A DNA stretch of 55,968 bases from Proteobacteria bacterium HN_bin10 (GTDB lineage: Bacteria > Pseudomonadota > Alphaproteobacteria > Caulobacterales > Aquidulcibacteraceae). Location: positions 67,274-123,241 of the forward strand of contig LWDN01000012.1 of NCBI GenBank assembly GCA_002083515.1, written 5' to 3'. Shown here piece by piece: positions 8,082 through 16,382 of this stretch (the first letter of the stretch is position 1; each line of letters starts with the position of its first letter). The position numbers and the translations under genes are program-made. The notes beneath the pieces were generated by a model that was given only the letters and a program-made list of their open reading frames with translations, searched no databases and was not told the DNA's origin.

Positions 8082-8969
8082 GATTGCATCCAATCCCACA
8101 TCCAGCGACCGCGCCGAATGCGTCAGCGCGCCGATGGAGATCACATCGACGCCGGTCTCCGCCACCGCGAACACATTTTCGATGGTGATGCCGCCGGAGG
8201 CTTCGAGCAGAGCCTGGCCCTTGGCCAGTTTCACCGCCGCCCGCAAATCGGCCTGCGAGAAATTGTCGAGCAAAATGGCGCTGGGCGCGTGAGGAAGCGC
8301 CTCCCGCAATTGATCCAGATTGTCGACTTCAATTTCAATGCAGGTGAGGTGCGCGGCCGCTTCGCGTGCGCGCTGCAACGCCAGGCTGACCGATCCCGCC
8401 GCCGCGATGTGGTTGTCCTTGATCAGCATCGCATCGTCCAAGCCGTAACGGTGCGCGCCGCCACCGCCCAGCCGGACGGCGCGTTTCTCCAATGCGCGCA
8501 GACCGGGCGTGGTCTTGCGCGTTGAGGCGATGATCACCCCCATGCCGGCGACGGCGTCGACATAGACGCGCGTCAGCGTCGCGATGCCGGAGAGACGGCC
8601 GACAAAGTTGAGCATGGTCCGCTCGGCCATCAGCACCGAGCGCGCCGCGCCCTCGATTTCCATGATCGTATCGCCGGCTTTGATGCGCGCGCCGTCCGGC
8701 GCCAGCACCGTGAAAACCAAATCCGGATCGATCATCGCGCCGGCCAGGATCGCGGCGTCCAGGCCCGCGACCACGCCGGCTTCGCGTGCGCGCAAGGCCC
8801 AATGTCCCTGCGTGTCGGGATCGATCAGCGCATCGGTGGTGACATCGCCCGCCGCGCCCAGATCCTCCGCCAGCGCCAGCTTGACGATCGGCTCGATAAC
8901 GACGTCAGGCAGCGGCGGCAGCAAGCGGGCCGTGTTGCGTGAGGAAGCTGCGGGAGGGCGTCGCGCCAT
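8079..8969 (-). CDS. nadC: Quinolinate phosphoribosyltransferase (decarboxylating)
   Basis: This 296-residue enzyme makes nicotinate mononucleotide from quinolinate and PRPP, the third step of de novo NAD synthesis. Recognised segments are LALAEDLGAAGDVTTDALI near the N-terminus, AERTMLNFVGRLSGIAT, ASTRKTTPGLRALEKRAVRLGGG (substrate-binding lysine and arginines), LIKDNHI, EIEVDNLDQL and EASGGI. The only usable ATG gives a 65-base overlap with the 3' end of nadB, longer than the usual 4-base coupling. It is last in the nadA-nadB-nadC run and ends inside the heptamer palindrome. Confidence 0.96.
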   Translation of the reverse strand: MARRPPAASSRNTARLLPPLPDVVIEPIVKLALAEDLGAAGDVTTDALIDPDTQGHWALRAREAGVVAGLDAAILAGAMIDPDLVFTVLAPDGARIKAGDTIMEIEGAARSVLMAERTMLNFVGRLSGIATLTRVYVDAVAGMGVIIASTRKTTPGLRALEKRAVRLGGGGAHRYGLDDAMLIKDNHIAAAGSVSLALQRAREAAAHLTCIEIEVDNLDQLREALPHAPSAILLDNFSQADLRAAVKLAKGQALLEASGGITIENVFAVAETGVDVISIGALTHSARSLDVGLDAI

Positions 8970-10383
8970 CGGGATAGTCGCTCCTGAAATGCGCGCCGCG
9001 GCTCTCCTTGCGGGCGAGCGCGGCGGCGAGAATGAGTCGTGCGGCGGTCAACGCCAACGCCTGGCCGTGAGCATCGCAGAGCGCCGCGACGCGGTCGAGC
9101 GCTGTCGCCAAACCGGCGGCGTTTCGCACTACACCCGCGTGCGCTTGCATGAGCGCGCGTAATTCGGTGCGTGCAGTCTCGGGCAACGCGGGCGGCGGTG
9201 AAATCGGCTCGATGCTGACGAACGGCGGCGCTTCTGTCTCGCGCAGGCGGCAGGCGATGCGCTCCGCAAAGACGACGGCTTCGAGCAGGGAGTTCGACGC
9301 CAGCCGGTTGGCGCCATGCGCGCCGGTCGATGCGCATTCGCCGACAGCCCAGAGGCCATCGAGCGTGGTGCGTCCCCATACGTCGGTAACGACGCCGCCC
9401 ATGTGATAGTGCGCCGCGGGGGCGACCGGGATCGGCGTGGTCCGCGGGTCGAGCCCAGCGCTCATGCAGGCGGCGAACACGGTCGGGAAGTGCTCGGGAA
9501 AGCGCGCGCCAATCGCATCGCGCGCGTCTAGGAAAGCGCCGCGCCCGGCTTCTCGTTCGATGTGAATGGCGCGGGCGACGACATCGCGCGCCGCCAGATC
9601 GGAGACGAAAGCCTCGCCCTTGGTATTGACCAGATGCGCGCCTTCACCGCGCAAGGCTTCGGTCGCCAGCGGCGCCGGATCGCGGCCGATGTCGATGGCG
9701 GTCGGATGAAACTGTACGAACTCAGGATCGCCGATCAACGCGGCGGCGTGTGCCGCCATGGCGAGGCCCTGACCCAGGGCTTCCGCCGGATTGGTGGTGA
9801 TCGCATAGAGTCCGCCGACGCCGCCGGTCGCCAGCACCGTCTCCGCCGCCTCGAAACGTGTGCTGTCGTCGCAGAGCACGCCGCGGACGCGGCCGTTGGC
9901 GTCTCGCAGCAACGCGACTGCGCGGCTGTTCTCGAAAATCTCAATGTGTGCGGCGGCGCGCGCGGCCGCGATCAGCGCGTCCATGATCGCCTTGCCGGCA
10001 AGATCGCCGGACACGCGCACGACGCGCGGGCGCGAGTGCGCGGCTTCGAGGCTCTGCGCGAGCTGACCGTCGGGTGTGCGGTCGAACGGCACGCCCAGGG
10101 CGATGAGATCGCGCACGCGCGCCGGGCCGTCGCGCGCAATCAGCGCTGCGATAACAGGATCGACGAGGCCGGCGCCGGCTTTGATCGTGTCCTCGGCATG
10201 CAGGCTCGGATTGTCGCCTGGCGCCAAGGCCGCGGCGAGGCCGCCTTGCGCCCACGCCGAGGCCGACGCGCGCCCGAGCGGCGCCTGGCTCAACACAACA
10301 CAGCGCCGCGGCGCCAACTTGAGCGCCAGGAAAAGCCCCGCCAACCCCGCGCCGACGATGAGGATGGAGTCGCGCGCGCTCAT
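8905..10383 (-). CDS. nadB: L-aspartate oxidase
   Basis: This 492-residue flavoprotein oxidises L-aspartate to iminoaspartate, the first step of NAD synthesis. An FAD-binding ILIVGAGLAGLFLAL dinucleotide fold is at about residues 7-21, ASAWAQGGLAAAL follows, and the fumarate-reductase-type middle includes EFVQFHPTAI, EALRGEGAHLVN and HYHMGGV. ANRLASNSLLEAVVFAER and RGAHFRSDYP near the C-terminus complete the family pattern. I chose ATG 10383 (MSARDSILIVG) over the longer open frame to 10503, because the extra 40 residues are encoded by a repeat and precede the nucleotide fold. It is separated from nadA by that 156-base repeat. Confidence 0.96.
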   Translation of the reverse strand: MSARDSILIVGAGLAGLFLALKLAPRRCVVLSQAPLGRASASAWAQGGLAAALAPGDNPSLHAEDTIKAGAGLVDPVIAALIARDGPARVRDLIALGVPFDRTPDGQLAQSLEAAHSRPRVVRVSGDLAGKAIMDALIAAARAAAHIEIFENSRAVALLRDANGRVRGVLCDDSTRFEAAETVLATGGVGGLYAITTNPAEALGQGLAMAAHAAALIGDPEFVQFHPTAIDIGRDPAPLATEALRGEGAHLVNTKGEAFVSDLAARDVVARAIHIEREAGRGAFLDARDAIGARFPEHFPTVFAACMSAGLDPRTTPIPVAPAAHYHMGGVVTDVWGRTTLDGLWAVGECASTGAHGANRLASNSLLEAVVFAERIACRLRETEAPPFVSIEPISPPPALPETARTELRALMQAHAGVVRNAAGLATALDRVAALCDAHGQALALTAARLILAAALARKESRGAHFRSDYPDGATPSRSFLTQHGPLAAAAA

Positions 10384-10394
10384 CCGCAGATCTC

Positions 10395-10550
10395 CTCGCC
10401 CTTGATGGGCGAGGTGGCCGCGAAGCGGCCGGAGTGGGTGGGGACTCCGTCGTCGGAGAACTGCCGCACGATGCAATTCCGCCGACGTTGCGCAACCACC
10501 CACTCTGTCATCGCGCTTCGCGCGCTGACAGCTCGCCCATCAAGGGCGAG
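10395..10550. repeat. Palindromic intergenic repeat, type A, between nadA and nadB
   Basis: The ends are near-perfect inverted copies: CTCGCCCTTGATGGGCGAG at 10395-10413 and CTCGCCCATCAAGGGCGAG at 10532-10550. Each is itself a hairpin. Internal stems are visible (GGCCGC-GAA-GCGGCC and GCGCTTCGCGCGC). The element fills nearly the whole 198-base gap between the nadA stop and the nadB start, so it lies within what is otherwise one transcription unit. No target duplication is seen. Confidence 0.75.
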
Positions 10551-10581
10551 CAGGTTTGGTGGGCTCTGCAACAAAGATCGC

Positions 10582-11745
10582 CTAAACCAATTCCACCGCG
10601 ACCCGCGCCCGCCCGGTCTCGAACGCGCGCGGCTTTTCCTTCGGCAGATCGAGCATGCGCTGGATGGCGCGATGCGCACGGACGCGCACGTCTTCGGGTA
10701 CGATCACTTCGTGCTTCATCTCCGCCAGTGCATCATAAATGCCTTCGAGCGTGATGCGCTTCATGTGCGGGCAGAGATTGCACGGGCGCACGAAATCAAC
10801 ATCCGGCGCCGCTTGCGCGACATTGTCGCTCATCGAGCACTCGGTAAGCAACACCACCTTGGCTGGGCGCTTCTCGACGACATAATCCTGCAAGGCCGCC
10901 GTCGAGCCGGCGAAGTCCGACGCGGCCATCACCTCGGGCGGGCATTCCGGGTGCGCCAGCACGACAACGCCCGGATGCGCGGCGCGCAGTTCCGCGATGT
11001 CCTCGGCTGTGAAGCGCTCATGCACTTCGCAGCGGCCATGCCACGAGATGATTCTGACGCCAGTCTGTGCCGCAACGTTCTTGGCGAGATATTCGTCCGG
11101 CAACAGGATCACCTGATCCGGGTTCCAAGCGCGCGCCGCCCATTCGACCACGGCGGCGGCGTTCGACGAGGTGCAGCACACATCGCTCTCGGCTTTCACC
11201 TCGGCCGACGTGTTTACGTAGGTGACGACCGGCACGCCGGGATAACGCTCTTTGATCAGCCGCACGTCGGCGCCGGTGATCGAGGCGGCGAGCGAACAGC
11301 CGGCGCGCAAATCGGGAATGAGCACCGTTTTCTCCGGCGCCAGGATTTTCGAGGTCTCGGCCATGAAGTGCACGCCGGCTTGCACGATCACGTCGGCATC
11401 GGTCTCGGCGGCCTCGCGCGCGAGCTGCAGCGAGTCGCCGCGGAAATCGCCGACGCAGTGGAAGATTTCGCTGGTCATGTAATTGTGCGCGAGGATCACC
11501 GCGTTCTTGGCGCGCTTCATATTGTTGATGGCGCTGATCAACGGCGCATACGCTGGCCACTCGACCGCGGGGATGACGTGCTTGACGCGCTCGTAGAGCG
11601 GCGCGGTCTCGGCGGCGATCGCCGGCGTGTAGGCGAGGCCCCGGCGCGCGGCGGCGTCGAGCGCGCCCCAGGCGCCGTGAACCGCGCGCGGATCGCAGCC
11701 GCCGCCTCCGGCCGAGGTGAGGGGAGCGTCGATAATGCGGGCCAT
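10582..11745 (-). CDS. nadA: Quinolinate synthase A
   Basis: This 387-residue iron-sulfur enzyme condenses iminoaspartate with dihydroxyacetone phosphate to quinolinate. The three cluster cysteines lie in DLRAGCSLA, SDVCCTSSN and PCNLCPHMK. Other signatures are ILAHNYMTSEIFHCVGDFRGDSLQLAREA, VIVQAGVHFMAETSKIL and HPECPPEV. Start 11745 (MARIIDAP) is preferred over 11775 because a GGAGG ribosome site lies 7 bases upstream of it. The leader contains a TATAAT -10 box overlapped by an inverted repeat (11776-11796). The gene heads nadA-nadB-nadC. Confidence 0.97.
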   Translation of the reverse strand: MARIIDAPLTSAGGGGCDPRAVHGAWGALDAAARRGLAYTPAIAAETAPLYERVKHVIPAVEWPAYAPLISAINNMKRAKNAVILAHNYMTSEIFHCVGDFRGDSLQLAREAAETDADVIVQAGVHFMAETSKILAPEKTVLIPDLRAGCSLAASITGADVRLIKERYPGVPVVTYVNTSAEVKAESDVCCTSSNAAAVVEWAARAWNPDQVILLPDEYLAKNVAAQTGVRIISWHGRCEVHERFTAEDIAELRAAHPGVVVLAHPECPPEVMAASDFAGSTAALQDYVVEKRPAKVVLLTECSMSDNVAQAAPDVDFVRPCNLCPHMKRITLEGIYDALAEMKHEVIVPEDVRVRAHRAIQRMLDLPKEKPRAFETGRARVAVELV

Positions 11746-11774
11746 GGCTTGGCCTCCGGGCGCCAGGAGCGGCA

Positions 11775-11780
11775 ATTATA
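11775..11780 (-). promoter_or_regulatory. Predicted -10 element of nadA (TATAAT)
   Basis: Reading the minus strand, TATAAT lies 30 bases before the nadA start codon, giving a short leader of about 20 nt with a GGAGG ribosome site. A convincing -35 hexamer is not obvious, and the inverted repeat at 11776-11796 occupies the spacer. This arrangement suits repression by a bound protein. Confidence 0.6.
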
Positions 11781-11796
11781 CTCCTTTGGAGCATAT
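11776..11796. promoter_or_regulatory. Putative NAD operator site 1 (TTATACT-N7-AGCATAT)
   Basis: This is a 7-7-7 inverted repeat with arms TTATACT and AGCATAT, matching the perfect copy at 11839-11859 and the copy before nadE at 21980-22000. It begins one base inside the predicted nadA -10 box, the same offset as at nadE. The regulator is inferred to be the HTH domain of the NadE fusion. Confidence 0.6.
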
Positions 11797-11838
11797 ATAG
11801 GGCGCAAAACATGGGCCGGAAAGGGTCCCGGCCCGCCC

Positions 11839-11859
11839 TTATGCTACAAATGAGCATAA
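11839..11859. promoter_or_regulatory. Putative NAD operator site 2 (TTATGCT-N7-AGCATAA)
   Basis: This is a perfect 7-base inverted repeat with a 7-base spacer, lying in the divergent nadA/mltA gap. Its centre is 63 bases from the centre of site 1, close to six helical turns, so proteins on both sites would face the same side of the DNA. It could strengthen repression of nadA or act on an mltA promoter. Confidence 0.6.
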
Positions 11860-11960
11860 CCTGGGTCGGAACTTATACGCACAGAGTCGGGCATGCAAGC
11901 AAAAGGCGACTGGGCCACTCCCGGCGCGCTAGGAGGGGGCAGCCATTGGGAGCACCAACC

Positions 11961-13151
11961 ATGCGCCACACGTTTACCCTGATCGCCGCCGCTTCCGTAC
12001 TCGCCGCTTGCGCCAGCACCTCCGAGCAGCCTCCCGGTCCGTCGCGGACGGAGACGCCCGCCGTTGATTTCGCGCTGGCGCCGGCGACGTTTGGCGACAT
12101 TCCGGGCTGGGCAACAGCCGATCTGGCGCCCGCGCTCACTGCGTTCCGCCGCGCTTGCGACGGCCGGCGATTGCGCGACCCGGCAGCGCCTTTGCCCGGC
12201 GGCGGGCGCTATGGCGGCACGGTGGCGGACTGGGCGCCGGCGTGCGTTGCGGCGCAGAACGTGGCGGCCGGCGGCGAACGCGGCTTCTTCGAAGCCAACT
12301 TCATTCCAAATCTCGTGCGCGGCGGCGGCGAAGCGCGACTGACTGCTTACTACGAACCGATCATCGAGGCGCGGCGATTTCCCGACGCTGAATTCTCTGC
12401 GCCTCTCATGCGCAAACCGGGCGACATGGTGACGGTCGATGTCGCAGCTTTCGCGGAGGCTTATGACAATGAAGCGCTGCGTGGCGCGCCGCGCGCGCTC
12501 ACTGGCCAGCTGCGCGGCACGGAAGTGCGCCCGTATCCGAAACGCGAGGAACTCGGGCTTTCGTCCGATCATGCTTTTGCTTGGGCGCACCCGATTGATG
12601 TGTACAATTTGCAGATACAAGGCTCGGGCCGCATCGCCTTTCCCGATGGGACGCAGTCGCGGGCGGCGTTTGCGGCGCAGAATGGCTATCGCTGGCGTTC
12701 GGCGCTCGGCGCGTTGCGCGATGCCGGCGAACTGCAAGGCGGCGCCACCTGGGCGAATTTTCGCGCCTGGAGCAATCAGCGCGGACCGGATGCGACGCGC
12801 CAGGCGCTGAATGCCGATCCTTCCTATGTATTCTTTCAAGAGGAGCGCATTGAGGATCCCAGCGCAGGCCCGCGCGGCGCCGCCGGCGTGCCATTGACGC
12901 CGCTCGGATCGATCGCCGTCGATCCGGCATACCATCCTTACGGCGCCGTCGTGTTTGTCGATGGCGAATACGATGGCCAGCCGTTCCGGCGCTTGCTGGT
13001 GGCGCAAGACACCGGCGGCGCCATCCGCCGCGGGCCGTTGCGCGGCGACGTGTTCTTCGGCGCCGGCGATGAAGCGGGCCGCGCGGCGGAGCGCATGAAC
13101 GCACCGGCAAGGTGGTGGACGCTGACGCCGCGGGCGGCCCCGGTTTCATGA
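11961..13151 (+). CDS. mltA: Membrane-bound lytic murein transglycosylase A, lipoprotein
   Basis: This 396-residue protein cleaves the glycan strands of peptidoglycan to 1,6-anhydro products. It begins with a lipoprotein signal, MRHTFTLIAAASVLAACAS (lipobox LAAC, cysteine at about residue 17). The MltA domain includes RLTAYYEPIIEARR, the segment WAHPIDVYNLQIQGSGRI, and the C-terminal 3D domain with LLVAQDTGGAIRRGPLRGDVFFG, whose first Asp is the proposed catalytic residue. The start at 11961 is set by the signal peptide and a nearby GGGAG. The open frame continuing back to 11811 would read through the operator region. Confidence 0.94.
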   Translation: MRHTFTLIAAASVLAACASTSEQPPGPSRTETPAVDFALAPATFGDIPGWATADLAPALTAFRRACDGRRLRDPAAPLPGGGRYGGTVADWAPACVAAQNVAAGGERGFFEANFIPNLVRGGGEARLTAYYEPIIEARRFPDAEFSAPLMRKPGDMVTVDVAAFAEAYDNEALRGAPRALTGQLRGTEVRPYPKREELGLSSDHAFAWAHPIDVYNLQIQGSGRIAFPDGTQSRAAFAAQNGYRWRSALGALRDAGELQGGATWANFRAWSNQRGPDATRQALNADPSYVFFQEERIEDPSAGPRGAAGVPLTPLGSIAVDPAYHPYGAVVFVDGEYDGQPFRRLLVAQDTGGAIRRGPLRGDVFFGAGDEAGRAAERMNAPARWWTLTPRAAPVS

Positions 13152-13243
13152 AAGCCGCTGCGCTTCAGAGTTCATGAACCCTGCGCGTTCAGCTAGCGTT
13201 CAGCTTCCGTTGCAATCTTGTGACGGGGGCCAGAGGCGGCGCC

Positions 13244-13948
13244 ATGCGACCCATTGCATTCGGACTGGCGGCGGCATGCGCGCTCGGCGGCTGTGCCGTG
13301 TCGAACACGCCCTATCCGCGGCCCGTGAGCGCCACGCCTTACCAGCCTCCTGCGCCGGTCGAAAACGCCTACACGACAGCTGCGCGTGCGCCGCTCCACA
13401 GCGAGTTGTTCGCGTGCGGCAATTGGGGCTCGAACCTGGGCGAGATCGGCTATCGCGGCGAGTCCGTGCGCTACACGCCCTACATCGAAACGCCCGCCGG
13501 TCCTTTGCTGCGCAATCCCACTGAGGGCGCGTGCTTATCGTCCGGCTTCGGCTGGCGCGGTACTTCCGACAACGGCCGCCAACATACTGGACTCGATCTC
13601 GCCAACCCGAACGGCGGCTACATCTACGCCGCCGCCGATGGCTGGATCGTCGCCGCCGAATGGCGTGGCGGCTATGGCAATTTTCTTGAAATCGATCACG
13701 GCGCCGGCGTGCGCACCCGGTATGCGCACTTGAGCGAAATCGATCCTAATTTGCACTCCGGCGCGTTCGTGGCCGCGGGCGCAGCGGTGGCGCGCATGGG
13801 TATGACCGGCAACGCGACTGGGGTGCATTTGCACTATGAAGTTCAAGTCGATGGCTTGACCGTCGATCCGCTCAACTACGGGCTGCCGCTGCAATACCAG
13901 ACCACGCCGGTGACACAGACATTCCAGGAACAGTCGGCGGTTCAATAA
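13244..13948 (+). CDS. M23 family (LytM-type) peptidase, putative lipoprotein
   Basis: This 234-residue protein has a lipoprotein-type signal peptide (MRPIAFGLAAACALGGCAVS, lipobox LGGC). A proline-rich spacer follows, then a C-terminal LytM domain containing zinc motif HTGLDLANPNGG (HxxxD, about residues 116-120) and VHLHYEVQVDG (HxH). All four zinc-site residues are present, so it is probably an active endopeptidase acting on peptidoglycan cross-bridges. It starts 92 bases after mltA and may share its transcript. A GTG at 13220 is an alternative start, but ATG 13244 gives the compact signal. Confidence 0.9.
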   Translation: MRPIAFGLAAACALGGCAVSNTPYPRPVSATPYQPPAPVENAYTTAARAPLHSELFACGNWGSNLGEIGYRGESVRYTPYIETPAGPLLRNPTEGACLSSGFGWRGTSDNGRQHTGLDLANPNGGYIYAAADGWIVAAEWRGGYGNFLEIDHGAGVRTRYAHLSEIDPNLHSGAFVAAGAAVARMGMTGNATGVHLHYEVQVDGLTVDPLNYGLPLQYQTTPVTQTFQEQSAVQ

Positions 13949-14005
13949 ATCGGCTAATTCAAAAGCAGCTTTGGTCTCGTTTGGAGTGCGTACAGGAAAA
14001 GCAAA

Positions 14006-14033
14006 GGGCCGCACGCCTGACGGCGCGCGGCCC
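14006..14033. terminator. Stem-loop between convergent genes, terminator-like
   Basis: GGGCCGC (14006-14012) pairs with GCGGCCC (14027-14033) around a 14-base loop that itself has CGCC/GGCG pairing. It lies in the 107-base gap between the M23 gene and the convergent SH3 gene. There is no clear U-tract on either side, so the assignment is tentative. Confidence 0.45.
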
Positions 14034-14055
14034 GAAGCCAGCAACGTCGATTCGA

Positions 14056-14994
14056 TCAGCTGATCGGCTCGAGGAAGTCGTTATTGACCCAGCCTTCGTT
14101 TTCGTTCTCGTCGGTCACGCGCCACCACATGCCGTCGCGCTCGCCTGAAGGATAGACCGTAGCGCCCGCCGGCAGGTTGCGCAGCACTTGCCCGCCATTG
14201 GCGCGTGAACGCAAAGCCGTCGCTTGCGTGGTGCGATAGCTGCGCTGCGGCGCTGCCGCGGCGGCAGTGCTGCTGGTGTCGAGCACGCCAAGCTGGTTCA
14301 CCATCTGCGTGTAAGCGTCGATGAAGGCGACGGTGACGACGCGGCCGATTTCGGTGTCGGTGTAGGCGCCAAGCCCGGCGCCGCCGCCGCCGAGGAAACC
14401 GACGCCGCCCCAGGTGATGTTGCGGTTCTGGGCGTTGCCTTCAGTGGCGAACGATTCCGTGGTGCGCACGTTTGCGAGCGTCAGCGTGGTTTGCGCGGTT
14501 TGCGTGCGCGAGCCGAGGCCGCCGATCACCCCGCCTAGCCGGCCGCCGACAACGCCGCCGATGGCGGCGCCGAAACCGCCGCCGCTTGAATTGTTGTCCT
14601 GCGCGATGACGTCAGCGAGCAGCACATAATCGGCGGCGCGAATCTGGCCGCCGCCGACATTGGAACCGCGCTGCAATTGGCCGCCGCCGGCGAGTTCGCG
14701 TTCGCGCATCGCCGCGTCTAGGCCGGCGCCGCGCTCAACGACGGTGAAGCAGCCGGATTGTTGCACCACCACGCGCAACAAACCGGCTGGCGGCTGCAGG
14801 TTCATGCCCATCCAGCCGCGATGGGTGTCGCCGTCCTGAATCGAGATCGTGCCGAGATTGCGCGTGCAGCGCGGCACTTGCGGGGTGGTGCTGGCGGTCG
14901 CGCGCGGCTGGCCGCTTTGGGCCAGCGCGTCGCCCGCGCTAAACCCGGCGCTGATCACGACGGCCATCGCCAACGCATTGAAAATTCGACGCAT
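14056..14994 (-). CDS. Secreted CsgG/HfaB-like protein with C-terminal SH3b domain
   Basis: This 312-residue protein has a cleavable signal peptide (MRRIFNALAMAVVISAGFSAGDALAQ). The middle (about residues 40-235) resembles CsgG/curli-assembly-type lipoprotein domains: QSGCFTVVERG, ADYVLLADVIAQ, a very glycine-rich loop, and TDTEIGRVVTVAFIDAYTQMVNQL. A bacterial SH3 domain (TALRSRANGGQVLRNLPAGATVY to EGWVNNDFLEPIS) forms the last 60 residues. It may be an envelope-associated structural or secretion factor. The CsgG-like assignment is by pattern only. It is convergent with the M23 gene and has no lipobox. Confidence 0.7.
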   Translation of the reverse strand: MRRIFNALAMAVVISAGFSAGDALAQSGQPRATASTTPQVPRCTRNLGTISIQDGDTHRGWMGMNLQPPAGLLRVVVQQSGCFTVVERGAGLDAAMRERELAGGGQLQRGSNVGGGQIRAADYVLLADVIAQDNNSSGGGFGAAIGGVVGGRLGGVIGGLGSRTQTAQTTLTLANVRTTESFATEGNAQNRNITWGGVGFLGGGGAGLGAYTDTEIGRVVTVAFIDAYTQMVNQLGVLDTSSTAAAAAPQRSYRTTQATALRSRANGGQVLRNLPAGATVYPSGERDGMWWRVTDENENEGWVNNDFLEPIS

Positions 14995-15002
14995 CCTTGC
15001 CC

Positions 15003-15062
15003 TCCATCAAGGGCGAGCGGCTGGCGCCGCTTCTCGCCCAATATTCCCTCGGGGAGAGGGAT
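15003..15062. repeat. Degenerate palindromic repeat upstream of the SH3 gene
   Basis: CCTCCATCAAGGGCGAG resembles one terminal arm of the type A repeats (compare 10532-10550). It is followed by AGCGGC-TGGC-GCCGCT and CTCGGGGAGAGGG hairpins. It fills most of the 89-base gap between two minus-strand genes. Only one recognisable end is left, so it is called as a remnant. Confidence 0.4.
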
Positions 15063-15083
15063 TAGCACGGCCCGTCGGGCAGG

Positions 15084-16301
15084 TCACCCGCCGCGCGCCT
15101 TGATCCGTGCGCCGCCGTCGCTCGGCACGCCGGTGCGCCCAGCCACGAACGCCGCTAAGTGCGGCGCAAAAGCGCTGGCGCTGACCGCGACATAGTGCTG
15201 GGGGCCGTCTGTGTTCGGACGGAAGGCGGAGTCGATGCCGATGAGATCGAAGCCACGCGGCGTGCGGACAAGCAGGCCCGAACCGGAATCGCCGCGCGTG
15301 GTGTCGCATTGGTGTGCGAAGGTCTGGTCGAGCCGCATTTCGACGATGCGGCAGGCGAGGTTGGCGGCGAGATGCGCGCCCGTATCCCAAGCGTAGCCTG
15401 CCTGCATGATTGAGGTCAGCGCCGCGCGTTCGCGGGCGAGACCGCGCACACTGGCGTAACCCAGCGTATCGCCGAGCGGTTGATCGAGCCGCAGCAGGGC
15501 CCAGTCGAGGCCGCTGATTTCCTCGGTGGTGCTGAAGCGCACGTAGCTGTAGCCCGTATCGATCAGGTAGTCGGTGATGCGCGCGCTCAACGCGCCCGAG
15601 GCGCTGACGAAACGGCCGCGCGCGTCGAGCGTGCCGGCGCCATAGAGGCAGTGTGCGGCGGTGGCGACGACATTGCGCCCGACCAGGGTCGCCGAGCATT
15701 GTGCGCCACCAGACATCTCAAGCCGGCCGACGAAGCGCCACGGCGCCTCGTCGACATTGACGCGCACGCGATCGTCGTTGCCAAAAAAGTGATCGTTGAT
15801 GCCGAGCGGACGCGCACGTCCCTGACAATCGGCGCGGTCGGAGCGCGCCTCGCATTGATCGCTGCCGCCGCGGCCGGGCTCGTCGCAGACGCCATTGAAG
15901 GCGCTGACGCAGGAATCGAGTCGGTTGCGTATGCTGAAGAGATCGCCGCAATCGCTGCGGTCCGTGCCTTGCACGCACTGGCCGGTGCCGAAGAGGGGCT
16001 CGTCGCACTCGCCGTCATTGGCCCATTGGCAGCTATCGTTGTCGGCGCCGCTGCGGATGGCGCGGCAATCGGATTCATCGGTGTTGACCGCACAGGCGCC
16101 GGTGCCGATGCCGGGTTCGTCGCACTCGTAGTCGTTGGCCCAGACGCAAGTATCGCGCGGGCCGGGCACGGGCGGCTTGCCGCCGCTACGGTCCTGCTGT
16201 TTGCCGGCGTGGTGGGAAGGCGCCGAAGCCGGCGCAACGCCGGTGATGGCGCTGACGCCGACGCACCCTGCAATCAACACCGCCGCCGCCATCAACCGCA
16301 T
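15084..16301 (-). CDS. Trypsin-like serine protease with three cysteine-rich N-terminal modules
   Basis: This 405-residue exported protein starts at ATG 16301, chosen because a GGAGG site lies 6 bases upstream. The first residues, MRLMAAAVLIAGCVG, form a signal with a possible lipobox (IAGC). Three tandem modules of about 38 residues follow (roughly residues 46-155), each with four cysteines in the pattern C-x-x-A-[NF]-[DN]-x-x-C-D-E-P...C...[TS]-D-x-[SA]-D-C. The peptidase S1 domain has all three catalytic residues: TAAHC, DWALLRL and GDSGSGL. The modules probably bind calcium or ligand, by analogy to acidic disulfide-rich repeats. Partner and substrate are unknown. Confidence 0.88.
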   Translation of the reverse strand: MRLMAAAVLIAGCVGVSAITGVAPASAPSHHAGKQQDRSGGKPPVPGPRDTCVWANDYECDEPGIGTGACAVNTDESDCRAIRSGADNDSCQWANDGECDEPLFGTGQCVQGTDRSDCGDLFSIRNRLDSCVSAFNGVCDEPGRGGSDQCEARSDRADCQGRARPLGINDHFFGNDDRVRVNVDEAPWRFVGRLEMSGGAQCSATLVGRNVVATAAHCLYGAGTLDARGRFVSASGALSARITDYLIDTGYSYVRFSTTEEISGLDWALLRLDQPLGDTLGYASVRGLARERAALTSIMQAGYAWDTGAHLAANLACRIVEMRLDQTFAHQCDTTRGDSGSGLLVRTPRGFDLIGIDSAFRPNTDGPQHYVAVSASAFAPHLAAFVAGRTGVPSDGGARIKARGG

Positions 16302-16382
16302 TCGACGCCTCCAACCCGCCGATCCGAAACCGGCGCCGTCCCGGCTTGATCTGGCGCCCGGGCTCTGAAACAAGCGCAACGC

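Noticed and set aside
9562..11853. A 763-codon plus-strand open frame opposite nadA and nadB
   Set aside because: It is antisense to two unmistakable genes, has no recognisable domain, and runs through a repeat and the operator region. High GC content produces such long shadow frames.
11776..11859. Sites for the known NAD regulators NrtR or NadQ
   Set aside because: I cannot match the TTATGCT-N7-AGCATAA pattern to their motifs from memory, and neither gene is in this window. The HTH-NadE link is preferred but remains untested.
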